Shown in pieces: positions 28,591 through 37,947 of a DNA stretch of 64,000 nucleotides; within the stretch, counting starts at the first letter, position 1; the number at the start of each line of letters is the position of its first letter. This DNA is from Scytonematopsis contorta HA4267-MV1. Its GTDB lineage: Bacteria > Cyanobacteriota > Cyanobacteriia > Cyanobacteriales > Nostocaceae. The notes under the pieces are model-generated. The model was not told the DNA's origin and searched no databases. It saw only the letters and a program-made list of their open reading frames with translations. Position numbers and translations under genes: made by a program. The DNA lies in assembly GCA_019359035.1 (NCBI GenBank), contig JAHHIC010000082.1, positions 1 to 64,000 on the forward strand. Direction: 5' to 3'.

Positions 28591-28644
28591 TGTGTAAATA
28601 TTAGCATCAAATTATTAAATCATATTAAATAATATTTAGTTTAT

Positions 28645-28848
28645 TTAGATACATATTCTCATAATTACAGTTTGTATTGGTTCTTTATTTTGTTCCTTCG
28701 CTAATGAGGGAACAAACAGTACAGTTCCGGGTAATAATACAATCACATTTGGATTAGCATCATAAATAATTTGCCATTGACTGCGGTTACCATAAAATTT
28801 TTCTGCAATTTTTAGTAAACTATCTCCATGTTCTACTGTATAATGCAT
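28645..28848 (-). CDS. Small LysM domain protein
   Basis: A 67-residue protein that is essentially one LysM domain: YTVEHGDSLLKIAEKFYGN at the N-terminus, then WQIIYDANPN and LLPGTVLFVPS. An AAGGAGATAAC ribosome-binding site precedes the ATG. There is no signal peptide. Stand-alone cytoplasmic LysM proteins of this XkdP/YgaU kind occur in bacteria, sometimes in phage-tail-like clusters, but no such genes are adjacent. Confidence 0.85.
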   Translation of the reverse strand: MHYTVEHGDSLLKIAEKFYGNRSQWQIIYDANPNVIVLLPGTVLFVPSLAKEQNKEPIQTVIMRICI

Positions 28849-29150
28849 AGTTATCTCCTTTAATTAATTGAGTAAAGTTGAGCAGAAGGTAATTGTATAA
28901 TTGCCTTCCATTTTTTTGTGTTACACAGTAATTCTTATGTGTATCCCACCCCACTAATGCAGTTTTCCCGTATCAATTTAAAAATTTGATAGTTTTTTGT
29001 AATTGTAGAGACGTTACATGTAACGTCTCCTCCTCCCCCTCCCCACTCCCCACTCCCCACTCCCCACTCCCCAAACTGCATAAGCTGTAAAAACGCCATC
29101 TATTACCGTAGTAAGGATAAAAAACTCATTTAGTAGCAGGAGAGCGCAAC
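28849..29150. repeat. Intergenic stretch with palindrome and STRR tract
   Basis: Holds a GAGACGTTACATGTAACGTCTC palindrome at about 29008-29029 and a CCCCACT heptamer tract at about 29035-29074. No gene is seen. An AGGAG ribosome-binding site lies at about 29139, before the next gene. Confidence 0.7.
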
Positions 29151-30590
29151 ATGAGCGCATCACCCAGATACTGGAATATTTTGCGGATTAGCTTAGAAAA
29201 CGAAAAAGAAGGATACAAGTACTGCTTGGTTCCCCCAGCGCAGGAATTTTGCCAGGAGCAAGCTGCGAAGGATAATGAAAATTTACAAATTTCTTTGCTT
29301 ACCTCTTTCCAGTCCAGAAATTATCAAGGAGACTCAGCTAAACGCGCTAGAGCTGGATTGTGTTTGCGGTGTTACATTTCCCACCCCATACTAAAAGCTT
29401 GTAAAAAAATAGATAGTCTTTTCGCTGGAAATAAGTCTTTTTCTTATAGAGACTTGTTACCTTATGTCCTCAACGATGACGGGAAAAGTCTAGTAATTTT
29501 GGATGATGATGGCAAAACTCAAGTCATTATTGAAGAAAACGGCAAATCTAAAGCTAGTATTTATAAGTTTTTTTCCATTAAAGTTTTACAAACGTTTAGT
29601 AACAATTCTCAGTTTCATATGAGTCTGGATAATTGGACATATTTACAGACCAAACAGAATCAAGATATTAAAGAATTTTTATCAGAATTTGGATTTAAAA
29701 ATCTGAGTGAATGGGCACTATTAAATAGAGTTAGAAGCAGACAATTACAACGTTTGTCATCGCGTTCGCGTCATTTAATAGAAACTTTTCATGCAGTTTA
29801 TCGTCGTGATAGAATTTCTACGAAAAATATAGGAATTAAAAGATGTCCTGACCCTTCTTTTACACAACAACAAGAAATGCTAAATCTTTTGCAAAAACGT
29901 GAGGTAACAATTAAGAGTAATACAGAATTAATTCATGAGCTAAAATTGGTAGCAAGAGAATTACGGCAATTTGATATTTGGAGCTATAGAGAAACTTTAG
30001 AAACATATGACCAAAATTCTGAAAGTTTTCATATTCGGACTGATTTACCAACTACTTCTATAAATGAATTAGACATCGAACAACGAGAATTACTCTTGTT
30101 TATTAACGAGCAACTCCATTTGAGTTTAACTAACGCAATAGAAAAAGAGATAAAATCTCGCATTAGTAATTTGCAAAAAAGTAAAAAATATGTTCCTTTT
30201 GCCACGAGGTTTATTTTTGGATTACAAATGTATTACTGCAAGGGGATGTCCTTAAAGGATATTGCTCCTAAACTAGAGATGAGTAGCTGGGACCAAGCAC
30301 GACGAGTGCTAAATCCTGGAGAAATTTTAAGTAATGTCCGCGCTTTCACAGTGCAAACAGTTTTGGAAAAAACTTTGGAAAAAGCCCATGAAAAAGGTTT
30401 AACAGAAATTCCACCGAACCCAGATTACCTGAAAAATTTAGCTGAGCAAATCGAATCATTTGTGGACGCTGAAATATTCCAAGAAGCAATAGAAGAAATT
30501 CGAGCAGGCAAAAGCAGGTATATGGAAAGTTTATATGCTCAAAAGCTTCGCGATTATTTGAAGAAAGAAGAAGAAAGAGCAAAAAAATAA
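29151..30590 (+). CDS. Conserved cyanobacterial protein with sigma-like helix-turn-helix region
   Basis: A 479-residue, Lys/Glu-rich soluble protein. Around residues 350-400 the segment RFIFGLQMYYCKGMSLKDIAPKL followed by SSWDQARRVLN looks like a sigma-region-4-type helix-turn-helix. Residues about 195-215 are strongly basic (NRVRSRQLQRLSSRSR). The C-terminus is predicted to be helical. Proteins of this kind are often encoded directly before DUF1822 genes, as here. DNA or RNA-polymerase binding is plausible but not shown. A good AGGAG site precedes the ATG. Confidence 0.55.
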   Translation: MSASPRYWNILRISLENEKEGYKYCLVPPAQEFCQEQAAKDNENLQISLLTSFQSRNYQGDSAKRARAGLCLRCYISHPILKACKKIDSLFAGNKSFSYRDLLPYVLNDDGKSLVILDDDGKTQVIIEENGKSKASIYKFFSIKVLQTFSNNSQFHMSLDNWTYLQTKQNQDIKEFLSEFGFKNLSEWALLNRVRSRQLQRLSSRSRHLIETFHAVYRRDRISTKNIGIKRCPDPSFTQQQEMLNLLQKREVTIKSNTELIHELKLVARELRQFDIWSYRETLETYDQNSESFHIRTDLPTTSINELDIEQRELLLFINEQLHLSLTNAIEKEIKSRISNLQKSKKYVPFATRFIFGLQMYYCKGMSLKDIAPKLEMSSWDQARRVLNPGEILSNVRAFTVQTVLEKTLEKAHEKGLTEIPPNPDYLKNLAEQIESFVDAEIFQEAIEEIRAGKSRYMESLYAQKLRDYLKKEEERAKK

Positions 30591-30673
30591 GAGGGGAAAA
30601 AACTCTTTACTGAAAAAATTTAAGCTTCAGTTATCTTCTTTCTTCTTCTTTGTCCCTTTATCCTTTATGAATT

Positions 30674-31729
30674 ATGCAAAAAATTCCTATTTATTCTCAA
30701 GACTTTCGACTGATGCATTCGGAAACAATATTCCTGGAAGCAGAACATTTAGAACGAGTAAAAGATATGTCTGAAAAGGCTAGTGGTGCAGCGGAATTAA
30801 CTTGGCAACAGTATTTGAATTTACTAGCATTAATCGGTTTAGAGGACTGGTTAAGTAGTCGAATTAAACAAAAAACATTAAATCGAGATGTCAAAACTTC
30901 GGAGTTAGTTGGTTATGTTCAAAGAGGAGATTTTAAATTTTGTGTCATAGCAACAGAACATCTGTTGGATGAAATTGTAGATATACCTTATGATTCTATA
31001 TATCAGCCTGAACTAGCGGCTCACTTTTATGTGGTGATTGAAGTATTAGAAGAAGACGAAGGAGTAATAATTAGGGGATTATTGCGTCATGATGAACTCG
31101 ACAATTATTGCCGAGGAGCAAATTTACAACAGAAAGCCGATAGTTTATATCAAATACCTTTGTCAGCATTTGATGTTGAAGTAAATCATTTGGTATTTTA
31201 TTGCCGATATATTGAAGCTACCGCAATTCCTTTACCAATATCATCAGTATATAAAATATTGGAACCAATGGTAGTCCAGCGACTTAAAACAAATACAACG
31301 AAATTAAGTTGGTGGCTACAAGATATATTTGATGAGAGTTGGTTGACGATTGACGAGCTTATAAACCCACAGGCAAATTTAGCATTTAGCACTAGAAGTA
31401 TTGCTACAGGTATCCGGAAGGGTAAACTGATTGACTTGGAAGTACAACTTGGGAATCTAACCGTAGCACTATTAGTTAATATTATTGAAAGTACGGATGA
31501 CAAACTGGGTGTTTTAATACAGTTACATCCAACTAGTGGAGAAAAATATTTACCAGCTAATCTCAAATTAAGTTTAATTTCTAAAGCAGGGAAAAGGCTT
31601 AATGAGGTATCTTCAAGAATTCAAGATAATTATATTCAACTCAAACCATTTAGAGGAGAAGTTGGAACGGTTTTTAGTATTGAAGTCAGCTTAGGAAATA
31701 TTCAAGTTAATGAGTCTTTTGAAATGTAA
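30674..31729 (+). CDS. DUF1822 family protein
   Basis: A 351-residue DUF1822 protein, a cyanobacterial family of unknown function. The family N-terminus (SETIFLEAEHLERVKDMSEKA) and the PLSAFDVEVNHLVFYCRY block are visible. It follows the sigma-like gene after 83 bases in the same direction and is closed by a strong terminator, so the two probably form one operon. The C-terminal half has a beta-rich domain (KLIDLEVQLGNLTVALLVNI). Confidence 0.85.
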   Translation: MQKIPIYSQDFRLMHSETIFLEAEHLERVKDMSEKASGAAELTWQQYLNLLALIGLEDWLSSRIKQKTLNRDVKTSELVGYVQRGDFKFCVIATEHLLDEIVDIPYDSIYQPELAAHFYVVIEVLEEDEGVIIRGLLRHDELDNYCRGANLQQKADSLYQIPLSAFDVEVNHLVFYCRYIEATAIPLPISSVYKILEPMVVQRLKTNTTKLSWWLQDIFDESWLTIDELINPQANLAFSTRSIATGIRKGKLIDLEVQLGNLTVALLVNIIESTDDKLGVLIQLHPTSGEKYLPANLKLSLISKAGKRLNEVSSRIQDNYIQLKPFRGEVGTVFSIEVSLGNIQVNESFEM

Positions 31730-31819
31730 TACCATTTGGTATTTTATGGTATTTTGTAATAGTGATTATCATGCTTTCACTTAGTTTTAACTTTTTCTTT
31801 TCTCATGTTCTCTCTTAAT

Positions 31820-31856
31820 ACCTGTGGCTCGCAACCACAGGTTTTTTTTATTTTTT
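31820..31856 (+). terminator. Rho-independent terminator after DUF1822
   Basis: Perfect 8-bp stem ACCTGTGG / CCACAGGT with a 7-base loop CTCGCAA, followed by TTTTTTTATTTTTT. It lies 90 bases after the DUF1822 stop and is the clearest intrinsic terminator in this part of the window. Confidence 0.9.
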
Positions 31857-32210
31857 AGCATTGAAACCAAGAACCTAACCCCTAACCCCTTGCCTATAAG
31901 GGAAGAGGAATAAGAAAATATAGGTTTGGAGAGGAGCCTGGTGTATATATTTAGACTATCCAAACATCCTCTAAAAAATAATTTATACACGAATTGAATA
32001 TAATTAATTACATTATCTATATTTAATACTAGTAAACCAAATTAGATTACAACTATTTCTTTAGGATGAGTACAAAAAGAATATTCTCTATATAATAAAT
32101 AGAGATAATGAGGAAAATAACAGTTAAGAAAGTCGTAACTGTATGTACTGACAGAAGTGGACTGTTATTAGCCGACTATTTGCTTACTATATTGATTATT
32201 CGTAATCAAA
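31857..32210. repeat. Intergenic region with AACCCCTAACCCC repeat
   Basis: Contains a copy of the CCTAACCCCTTGCCTATAAGGG interspersed repeat at about 31872-31935. The rest is AT-rich leader sequence of the small membrane protein. No further gene is seen. Confidence 0.5.
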
Positions 32211-32567
32211 ATGCAAATTGATTTATTTAGAATCGCATCAGCAAAAAAGAAACATATGTCAGAGGATAAATATTGGAATTATACTGGTAAGTATAAATCT
32301 TTTAATGACCCAATTTTTTTAAAAATTTTGTGCGAAAGTGATAGTAAATGGAAATTTTATTTAAAAGAAGAGTTTTTTTATAATTATGATGAAAAGCAAC
32401 CAGAAGAAGAACAAAAACCAAAAGAGACGAAAGAGCAAAACATTAAATTTCGTATATTTATTGTGGGAGTGATTACATTATTTAGTTTGTTTATCTATAT
32501 TAAAGAGACTCAAATTTATCATATATTAAATGAGTGTAGAAAAGATTCTATAGGAGTTAAAAAATAA
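32211..32567 (+). CDS. Small single-pass membrane protein, unknown function
   Basis: 118 residues. The first about 80 are charged and aromatic with an acidic/Lys linker (EKQPEEEQKPKETKEQ). One transmembrane helix follows (about 84-101, FIVGVITLFSLFIYI), then a short tail. M16 (MSEDKYWNY) is an alternative start. I recognise no family. It stands alone before the convergent leuD. Confidence 0.5.
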   Translation: MQIDLFRIASAKKKHMSEDKYWNYTGKYKSFNDPIFLKILCESDSKWKFYLKEEFFYNYDEKQPEEEQKPKETKEQNIKFRIFIVGVITLFSLFIYIKETQIYHILNECRKDSIGVKK

Positions 32568-32584
32568 ATACCAAATGTTATGTT

Positions 32585-32621
32585 GTAGAGACGTGAAAGA
32601 CGTGACATGTCACGTCTCTAC
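32585..32621. repeat. Palindromic GTAGAGACGTG repeat after leuD
   Basis: Member of the GTAGAGACG...CGTCTCTAC family with a short internal duplication (GACGTGAAAGACGTG). It starts three bases past the leuD stop on the minus strand and may end the leuCD transcript. Confidence 0.8.
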
Positions 32622-32624
32622 AAA

Positions 32625-33215
32625 TTACCAAGTTACATAAGGTAATTTAGCTGCAGTAGCACGAATTTGTGATTGTTGTGCAACTAACTGTCCACAAGCA
32701 TCCCAAGTCCCACAAACAAACATATTTCTTGCTCCTTCACCTATAGAAACAGCAGCGACAAAATCACCACATTGCACTTGCATGGATTCCATATTTATCG
32801 TCATCGAAGCCTGAGGATTATTTGTCAAAATCTCTTGCAATTTTTTGATAGTAGCTCCATCCGCAGTCAAACAGGGAACCCCCATTGCGACACAATTACC
32901 AAAAAATATTTCCGCAAAGCTTTCACCAATGAGCGCATTAATTCCCCATTTTGCAATCGCTTGGGGTGCGTGTTCTCGTGACGAACCACACCCGAAATTA
33001 CGATTCACAACCAAAATTTTTGCCCCCTCAAATTGGGGTTGGTCAAAAGCATGTTGACCTTTAAGTGCTGCTCGGTCGTCTTCAAAAGCATGTTCTCCCA
33101 ACCCATCGAAGGTAACACAGCGTAAAAAACGCGCAGGGATAATACGGTCGGTATCTATGTCGTCACCCGTCAAAGGTATACCGCGTCCGGAAACAGATTT
33201 TACTTCGCTAACCAT
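32625..33215 (-). CDS. leuD: 3-isopropylmalate dehydratase small subunit
   Basis: A 196-residue LeuD, which with LeuC isomerises 2-isopropylmalate to 3-isopropylmalate in leucine synthesis. Family features: [15 protein letters not shown] near the N-terminus and [16 protein letters not shown] in the middle. Length is normal. It follows leuC in the same direction after about 75 bases that contain a G-rich hairpin repeat, so the two genes are likely cotranscribed. Confidence 0.95.
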   Translation of the reverse strand: MVSEVKSVSGRGIPLTGDDIDTDRIIPARFLRCVTFDGLGEHAFEDDRAALKGQHAFDQPQFEGAKILVVNRNFGCGSSREHAPQAIAKWGINALIGESFAEIFFGNCVAMGVPCLTADGATIKKLQEILTNNPQASMTINMESMQVQCGDFVAAVSIGEGARNMFVCGTWDACGQLVAQQSQIRATAAKLPYVTW

Positions 33216-33248
33216 AAAATTACTCTACCTAATAAAAGTTTTTCTTAC

Positions 33249-33287
33249 TCCCCCTTCCCTTATAGGGAAGGGGGTTGGGGGGTTAGG
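33249..33287. repeat. G-rich hairpin repeat between leuC and leuD
   Basis: CCCCCTTCCCTTATAGGGAAGGGGG followed by TTGGGGGGTTAGGTC. It is the same interspersed family as at 54.72 and 62.64 kb, here within an apparent operon, where it could tune LeuC:LeuD levels. Confidence 0.75.
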
Positions 33288-33290
33288 TCT

Positions 33291-34697
33291 CTAATTCAAT
33301 AATTCCCGCACATCCGACACTTCCCCACTGACTGCAGCAGCAACAACCATCGCGGGACTCATAAGCAGAGTGCGACCAGAAGAAGAACCTTGTCGTCCTT
33401 TAAAATTACGATTGGAAGAAGAAGCACTAATTTGGCGTCCTTGGAGTTTATCTGGGTTCATTGCCAAACACATGGAACAACCAGCTTCACGCCATTCAAA
33501 CCCAGCTTCGGTAAAAATTGTATTTAATCCCTCCGCTTCCGCTTGTTTTTTCACTCTTTCGGAACCTGGAACCACAAAAGCTTTTACACCTTGGGCTACA
33601 TGACGACCTTTAGCTATTTTTGCTGCTTCTCGTAAATCACTGATACGTCCATTGGTGCAACTACCAATAAAACAGACATCAATTTTCGTCCCTTTGATAG
33701 ATTGACCGGGTGCTAAATCCATATAATGGTAAGCTTCTTCGGCGATAAATCTATCTTCTTCCGGTAGTTGTTCAGGTGTGGGTATTACTTGGTTGACTCC
33801 AATACCTTGACCAGGAGTGATACCCCAAGTAACAGTGGGAGGAATATCAGCAGCGTCAAACACAACAACATCATCGTATTCCGCATCTGTATCGCTCTTT
33901 ATAGAATCCCACCAAGCAACCGCTTTATCCCAGTCATTATCTTTGGGTGCAAAGTCTTTACCTTTAAGATAATCGTAAGTTATTTTATCGGGATTAACAT
34001 AGCCACATCTCGCACCACCTTCGATGGACATATTACAGACCGTCATTCGTTCATCCATGTTCATGTTCTCGAAAGTAGAGCCAGCATATTCATATGCGTA
34101 GCCAACACCACCTTTTACACCCAAGGTGTGGATAACATGTAAGACAACATCTTTAGCGTAAACACCCGGTCGTAAAGCACCGTTAACTTCGATTTTGCGG
34201 ACTTTTAATTTTGATAGCGCTAGAGTTTGGGAAGCCAAAACATCTCGCACTTGAGAAGTACCAATACCGAAGGCTATAGCACCAAAAGCACCATGAGTAG
34301 ACGTGTGACTATCACCACAAGCAATTGTCATTCCTGGCTGTGTAAGTCCCTGCTCTGGGGCAATTACGTGGACAATACCTTGATTTCCAGAACCGATATT
34401 GTAAAAAGTAATACTGTTATCCTTGCAGTTTGTTTCCAACGCCTGCATCATTTCTTCAGCCAAAGTATCAACAAACGGACGTGCTTGATTATCCGTGGGG
34501 ACAATGTGGTCTACTGTGGCAATTGTACGTTCAGGAAAAATTACCTTTAAACCCCGCTCCCTCAACATAGCAAAGGCTTGGGGACTGGTAACCTCATGAA
34601 TTAAGTGTAGCCCAATAAAAAGTTGCGTCTGTCCGGAGGGAAGTATACCAACTGCGTGTAAGTCCCATACTTTATCAAAAAGTGTGCCTTTGCTCAT
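33291..34697 (-). CDS. leuC: 3-isopropylmalate dehydratase large subunit
   Basis: Aconitase-family subunit binding a 4Fe-4S cluster. With the ATG at 34697 ([14 protein letters not shown]) the cluster cysteines fall at C347 (GSCTNG), C407 and C410 (GCSMC), the same numbering as E. coli LeuC. A GTG at 34709 would add four residues and is less likely. A substrate-site motif [11 protein letters not shown]-type segment is seen as [17 protein letters not shown]. It acts with LeuD in the cytosol in leucine biosynthesis. Confidence 0.96.
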   Translation of the reverse strand: MSKGTLFDKVWDLHAVGILPSGQTQLFIGLHLIHEVTSPQAFAMLRERGLKVIFPERTIATVDHIVPTDNQARPFVDTLAEEMMQALETNCKDNSITFYNIGSGNQGIVHVIAPEQGLTQPGMTIACGDSHTSTHGAFGAIAFGIGTSQVRDVLASQTLALSKLKVRKIEVNGALRPGVYAKDVVLHVIHTLGVKGGVGYAYEYAGSTFENMNMDERMTVCNMSIEGGARCGYVNPDKITYDYLKGKDFAPKDNDWDKAVAWWDSIKSDTDAEYDDVVVFDAADIPPTVTWGITPGQGIGVNQVIPTPEQLPEEDRFIAEEAYHYMDLAPGQSIKGTKIDVCFIGSCTNGRISDLREAAKIAKGRHVAQGVKAFVVPGSERVKKQAEAEGLNTIFTEAGFEWREAGCSMCLAMNPDKLQGRQISASSSNRNFKGRQGSSSGRTLLMSPAMVVAAAVSGEVSDVRELLN

Positions 34698-34751
34698 ACG
34701 TCGATTCACCCGAAAGCCTTGGAGTACTTTATATTATCAAAAATTTTGCAT

Positions 34752-34800
34752 TGTTTGGGGAATGGGGAGTGGGGAATGGGGAGTGGGGAGTGGGAGATAA
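34752..34800. repeat. STRR tract (GGGGAGT/GGGGAAT)
   Basis: Heptamers GGGGAAT and GGGGAGT, reverse of the CCCCACT type, between divergent leuC and the pentapeptide gene. Confidence 0.8.
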
Positions 34801-34985
34801 GGGGAGTAATTGCTAATTGCGAACTGCGAATTGATAATGGGGGTTTTTTGTTTTTAAACAGTATCGAAACATAGTCCAAGGTTATTAAGATTAGATTAAA
34901 TTAAAGAATCGGGGTAGCTTTGAAAAATAAAATCAGTCTCCAAGCTAAATCCAGCATCATAAATTGTTTTTTGGGACAAGTATTT

Positions 34986-35510
34986 ATGAATACTAGTGAA
35001 TTAATAGCTCGATATGCATCGGGGGAAAGAAACTTCCACAGTGCGGAGTTGCCAAAAGCAGACCTAGGGGGAGCAAACTTAGCAGGAGTATCTTTTAGTG
35101 CAGCAAATTTAATTAAAGTTAATCTTAGTGGTGCTAATTTATATCGAGCGAATTTTTCTGATGCTGTCCTCAGTGGTGCTAATTTGTCTCAAGCAGCGAT
35201 GGCAAAAACTAATTTTAATGAATCAGATTTAAGTGGTGCTTCCATGAGAGGTGCGGATTTACGAGATGCTATGTTGCATATGGCATCGCTCAATGCTGCT
35301 GATTTACAAGGTGCTAACTTAAGTGGAGCTAAAATGAGCGGTGCGAGAATGTGGAAAGCTGACTTAAGAGGAGCTGATTTAAGTGGAGCTGATTTGACTG
35401 ATGCTAATTTGAGCGAAGCCGATTTAACTGGTGCTAATACTAATGATACAGATATGAGTGAAGCTTTTCTTACAGGAACAATTATGCCTGATGGTACGGT
35501 TCATCCGTGA
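34986..35510 (+). CDS. Pentapeptide repeat protein
   Basis: With the ATG at 34986 the product has 174 residues, mostly A(D/N)LXX pentapeptides (ANLAGVSFSAANLIKVNLSGANL and onward), which fold as a right-handed quadrilateral beta-helix. There is no signal peptide or membrane helix, so it is probably cytosolic. A TTG extension from 34920 has no family sequence. Cyanobacteria encode many such proteins; no specific partner is apparent. Confidence 0.85.
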   Translation: MNTSELIARYASGERNFHSAELPKADLGGANLAGVSFSAANLIKVNLSGANLYRANFSDAVLSGANLSQAAMAKTNFNESDLSGASMRGADLRDAMLHMASLNAADLQGANLSGAKMSGARMWKADLRGADLSGADLTDANLSEADLTGANTNDTDMSEAFLTGTIMPDGTVHP

Positions 35511-35511
35511 T

Positions 35512-35545
35512 AATTGGTAATTACCAATTACCAATTACCAATTAC
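35512..35545. repeat. Tandem AATTACC repeat
   Basis: About four copies of the heptamer CAATTAC between convergent genes, another short tandem repeat type. It overlaps the last codon and stop of the SDR gene. Confidence 0.7.
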
Positions 35546-36366
35546 CCATCAACACTTTTAAAAAGTTTCTCCCAATCAATGACTGGTGGTCTAGTTCCTT
35601 TATTTATTATCTCGAATGCTAAGCCGGAAGTGTTGGAATAAAAAATACTTTCTACACAGGCTGCTGCAATATCAATACGGCTGGTTTGTCCTGATAGTTT
35701 ATCTCCGGTTCCTAGAACTACATCTAATTTAGCGTCTGTTTTTGCTTTTATCAAAGTATTTAGGTCGTATGAAGTGTAGGGACCGTCGATTAATTGTCCT
35801 GGACGAATTATTGTGTAAGGTAATCCAGAGGTAACCAGAGCTTCTTCACCTTTTTGTTTTGCATTAAGTCCACCAAATGCATTGAGAATATTATAAGGAA
35901 ATGCATCTTTTCTTAAAACTCCAGCGGAAGATATAAATACAAATCGCTGCAAATTTTGGGGTGCTGCTGCTATTAAGTTAATTACACCTTGTGCGTCTGC
36001 TTTTTCTGGACTATTTTTTGCTTTAGCAATACTTGATTTTGGGTCTAAGAAGATTGGAACCCATTCAAATAAATTCGGGTTTTGCTCAAATTCCCATCTC
36101 TCGGAAGGAAATGCAGTTGTACCACTAGCACAAATTATGTGGGTAATGTCCTGCGTCGCTTTTGGAAGGGTTGCTGCGTCGCGTATGTCACCAACAACAA
36201 TTTCCACTTTATCGTTAAACATGTTTTGGGCTTTGGCTGCACTTCTTGTTAAAGCGCGAACTCGCAAGCCTTTTTCTAGCAGGTTAGCGACAACTAATTG
36301 TCCCACACCACCTGTTGCACCTGCTACTAACACGATTTTGTCGTTTGACATTTCTGTATAGCTCAT
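35542..36366 (-). CDS. NAD(P)-binding atypical SDR / NmrA-like protein
   Basis: A 274-residue Rossmann protein with nucleotide-binding motif VLVAGATGGVGQLV near the N-terminus, RALTRS (NADP-type basic residues) and VVGDIRD. The YNILNAFGGLNAKQKGE region and TIIRPGQL resemble atypical SDRs of the NAD(P)H-binding/Ycf39-like group. A canonical YxxxK is not clear, so catalytic activity is uncertain. The start could be M1 or M6 (MSNDKIVLVAG). Confidence 0.85.
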   Translation of the reverse strand: MSYTEMSNDKIVLVAGATGGVGQLVVANLLEKGLRVRALTRSAAKAQNMFNDKVEIVVGDIRDAATLPKATQDITHIICASGTTAFPSERWEFEQNPNLFEWVPIFLDPKSSIAKAKNSPEKADAQGVINLIAAAPQNLQRFVFISSAGVLRKDAFPYNILNAFGGLNAKQKGEEALVTSGLPYTIIRPGQLIDGPYTSYDLNTLIKAKTDAKLDVVLGTGDKLSGQTSRIDIAAACVESIFYSNTSGLAFEIINKGTRPPVIDWEKLFKSVDG

Positions 36367-36400
36367 AACTTTATTTTTTTGTTTATCTATTCACATATTA

Positions 36401-36428
36401 GTAGAGACGCGATTAATCGCGTCTCTAC
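36401..36428. repeat. 28-bp perfect palindrome GTAGAGACGCGATT and complement
   Basis: Another member of the GTAGAGACG family, here upstream of the SDR gene and downstream of the minus-strand peptidoglycan-binding gene. Confidence 0.85.
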
Positions 36429-36495
36429 TTTTTGGGTGGGGTATTCAAAATTGTGGAATTACGAGTGACGCAGCATAGATTTGTTTAGCCTGCTG

Positions 36496-36750
36496 TTAGC
36501 CCCAAAGAGATGCACCTAATTTGTCCCAAGTTTTAATACCAACAATACCGTCTGCGACTAAGCCGTATTCTCGTTGGAAGTTTCTGACTGCTGTGTCTGT
36601 GTAGTCCAGAAAACTACCAGAAGCTAAATCTCTGTTCAAATAATTTAGGGAAATCAAAAGATTTTGTAGCAATCTTACTGCACTACCTGAATCACCTCTT
36701 TTTAAAGTGGGTAATTCTCTTGTTGCGGTTGCTTGGACTTCTGTTGACAT
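36496..36750 (-). CDS. Small peptidoglycan-binding domain protein (PG_binding_1)
   Basis: An 84-residue protein made of one PG_binding_1 domain: LKRGDSGSAVRLLQNLL, an AVRNFQREYGLVADGIVG segment and TWDKLG. It has no signal peptide. An AAGGAGATAAC ribosome-binding site precedes the ATG. Small stand-alone domains like this are common in cyanobacteria and their localisation is unclear. Confidence 0.88.
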   Translation of the reverse strand: MSTEVQATATRELPTLKRGDSGSAVRLLQNLLISLNYLNRDLASGSFLDYTDTAVRNFQREYGLVADGIVGIKTWDKLGASLWG

Positions 36751-37066
36751 GGTTATCTCCTTAATTTATCTATGTTTCTGAAGCCTTAACCATTGTTTTA
36801 ATAGGCTTCAGTTTCATTCACATCTATCTACATACGGAGACTTTATTTTTCCTGAAAGAATCAAAAATATCATCCTTTAAAGAATGGTGATTAGATATTG
36901 CGTTCTAGGTTAAAATTTTTCTCTGACGGTATAAAACTCCCTGTTCCTGGCAAGTGGGGAAGGGGGTTGGGGGGTGGGGTTGATAGCAGGTTACCAATAA
37001 ATTTATGACACCCAAAAACTATTGAGCTAAAATTAGACTGTAGTTTCTGGATGTCAGCCTTCATTT
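36751..37066. other. Intergenic region with one G-rich repeat
   Basis: Divergent promoter region. It contains a GGGGAAGGGGGTTGGGGGGTGGGG repeat copy at about 36957-36982. No gene is seen. Confidence 0.4.
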
Positions 37067-37369
37067 ATGACAGACCCTTCTAGCTCAGCTTCAGCTTCTC
37101 TAGAATTGCTGCTTCATGAAATTGAGGCAACTCCTAGAGAATATTGGGTGGATTTGCTGGAAACCTTACGCCAGTTTAGAGAAAAAATTTCATCAAAAAC
37201 TCCATTGATTGTTAATGCTGAGCAAGCCAAGAAAAATCAAGCAGCAATAGATTTATTAGACTCTTGGCTTGATGAAAGTGAAGATGCGTCCGAACATCAA
37301 CAAGCTTGGGATTTTTTGAAAGCTACCCTTGATGAAGACCGTTTGTCTAATCGTCCGTTATTTCCATGA
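37067..37369 (+). CDS. Probable antitoxin-like partner of a PIN-domain protein
   Basis: A 100-residue acidic, helical protein (LELLLHEIEATPREYWVDLLETLRQFREKI) whose stop overlaps the start of the PIN gene by ATGA. Position and size fit an antitoxin of a VapBC-like module, but I see no ribbon-helix-helix, AbrB or PHD fold, so the assignment rests on context. Confidence 0.6.
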   Translation: MTDPSSSASASLELLLHEIEATPREYWVDLLETLRQFREKISSKTPLIVNAEQAKKNQAAIDLLDSWLDESEDASEHQQAWDFLKATLDEDRLSNRPLFP

Positions 37370-37818
37370 GTCGTTTGATTTTGCTGGACTCTGGTCCACT
37401 GGGAATGGTAACAAATCCCAAAGCTACAGGCATTACCCTTGATTGTCAATTATGGCTAAAATCCCTCTTGCGCCAGGGAGAAAAGTTTGCCATTCCCGAA
37501 ATTGCTGATTATGAGGTGCGTCGTGAACTCCTTCGAGCAGGTTTGTTACGCAGCTTGCATCGGCTTGATAATTTGAAGCAAACTCTCGAATATATCCCGA
37601 TTCAGACAGATACGATGCTGCTAGCAGCTAGATTGTGGGCGGAAGCTCGGCAAACCGGGCAGCCTACTGCGGATGACAAGGCATTGGATGGGGACGTTAT
37701 TTTATCCGCTCAAGCCCGTATTCTTTGTGATGATACGACAGAGGTAATCGTTGCAACAACAAATGTAGCTCATCTGTCCCGGTTTATTACAGCATTGGAT
37801 TGGCAATCCATTGAGTAA
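37366..37818 (+). CDS. PIN-domain RNase-like protein (VapC-type toxin)
   Basis: 150 residues. PIN acidic positions are visible: D8 in LLDSGPLG, E50 in ADYEVRRELL, D108/D110 in ALDGDVILSAQA, and a C-terminal ATTNVAHLSRF block. VapC-like toxins cleave RNA in the absence of their antitoxin. It is translationally coupled to the preceding gene. The catalytic set appears intact. Confidence 0.8.
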   Translation: MSRLILLDSGPLGMVTNPKATGITLDCQLWLKSLLRQGEKFAIPEIADYEVRRELLRAGLLRSLHRLDNLKQTLEYIPIQTDTMLLAARLWAEARQTGQPTADDKALDGDVILSAQARILCDDTTEVIVATTNVAHLSRFITALDWQSIE

Positions 37819-37947
37819 ATAAATACGAGCAGATAATTAATTCTCTGCGACAGGGGATATCTATTTTGCTGTGCATGAGTTCAGTATGCCTGTAAATAGT
37901 GATATATGTGACTTAAATACATAGAATTTACAGCTTTGAGGGGACTC

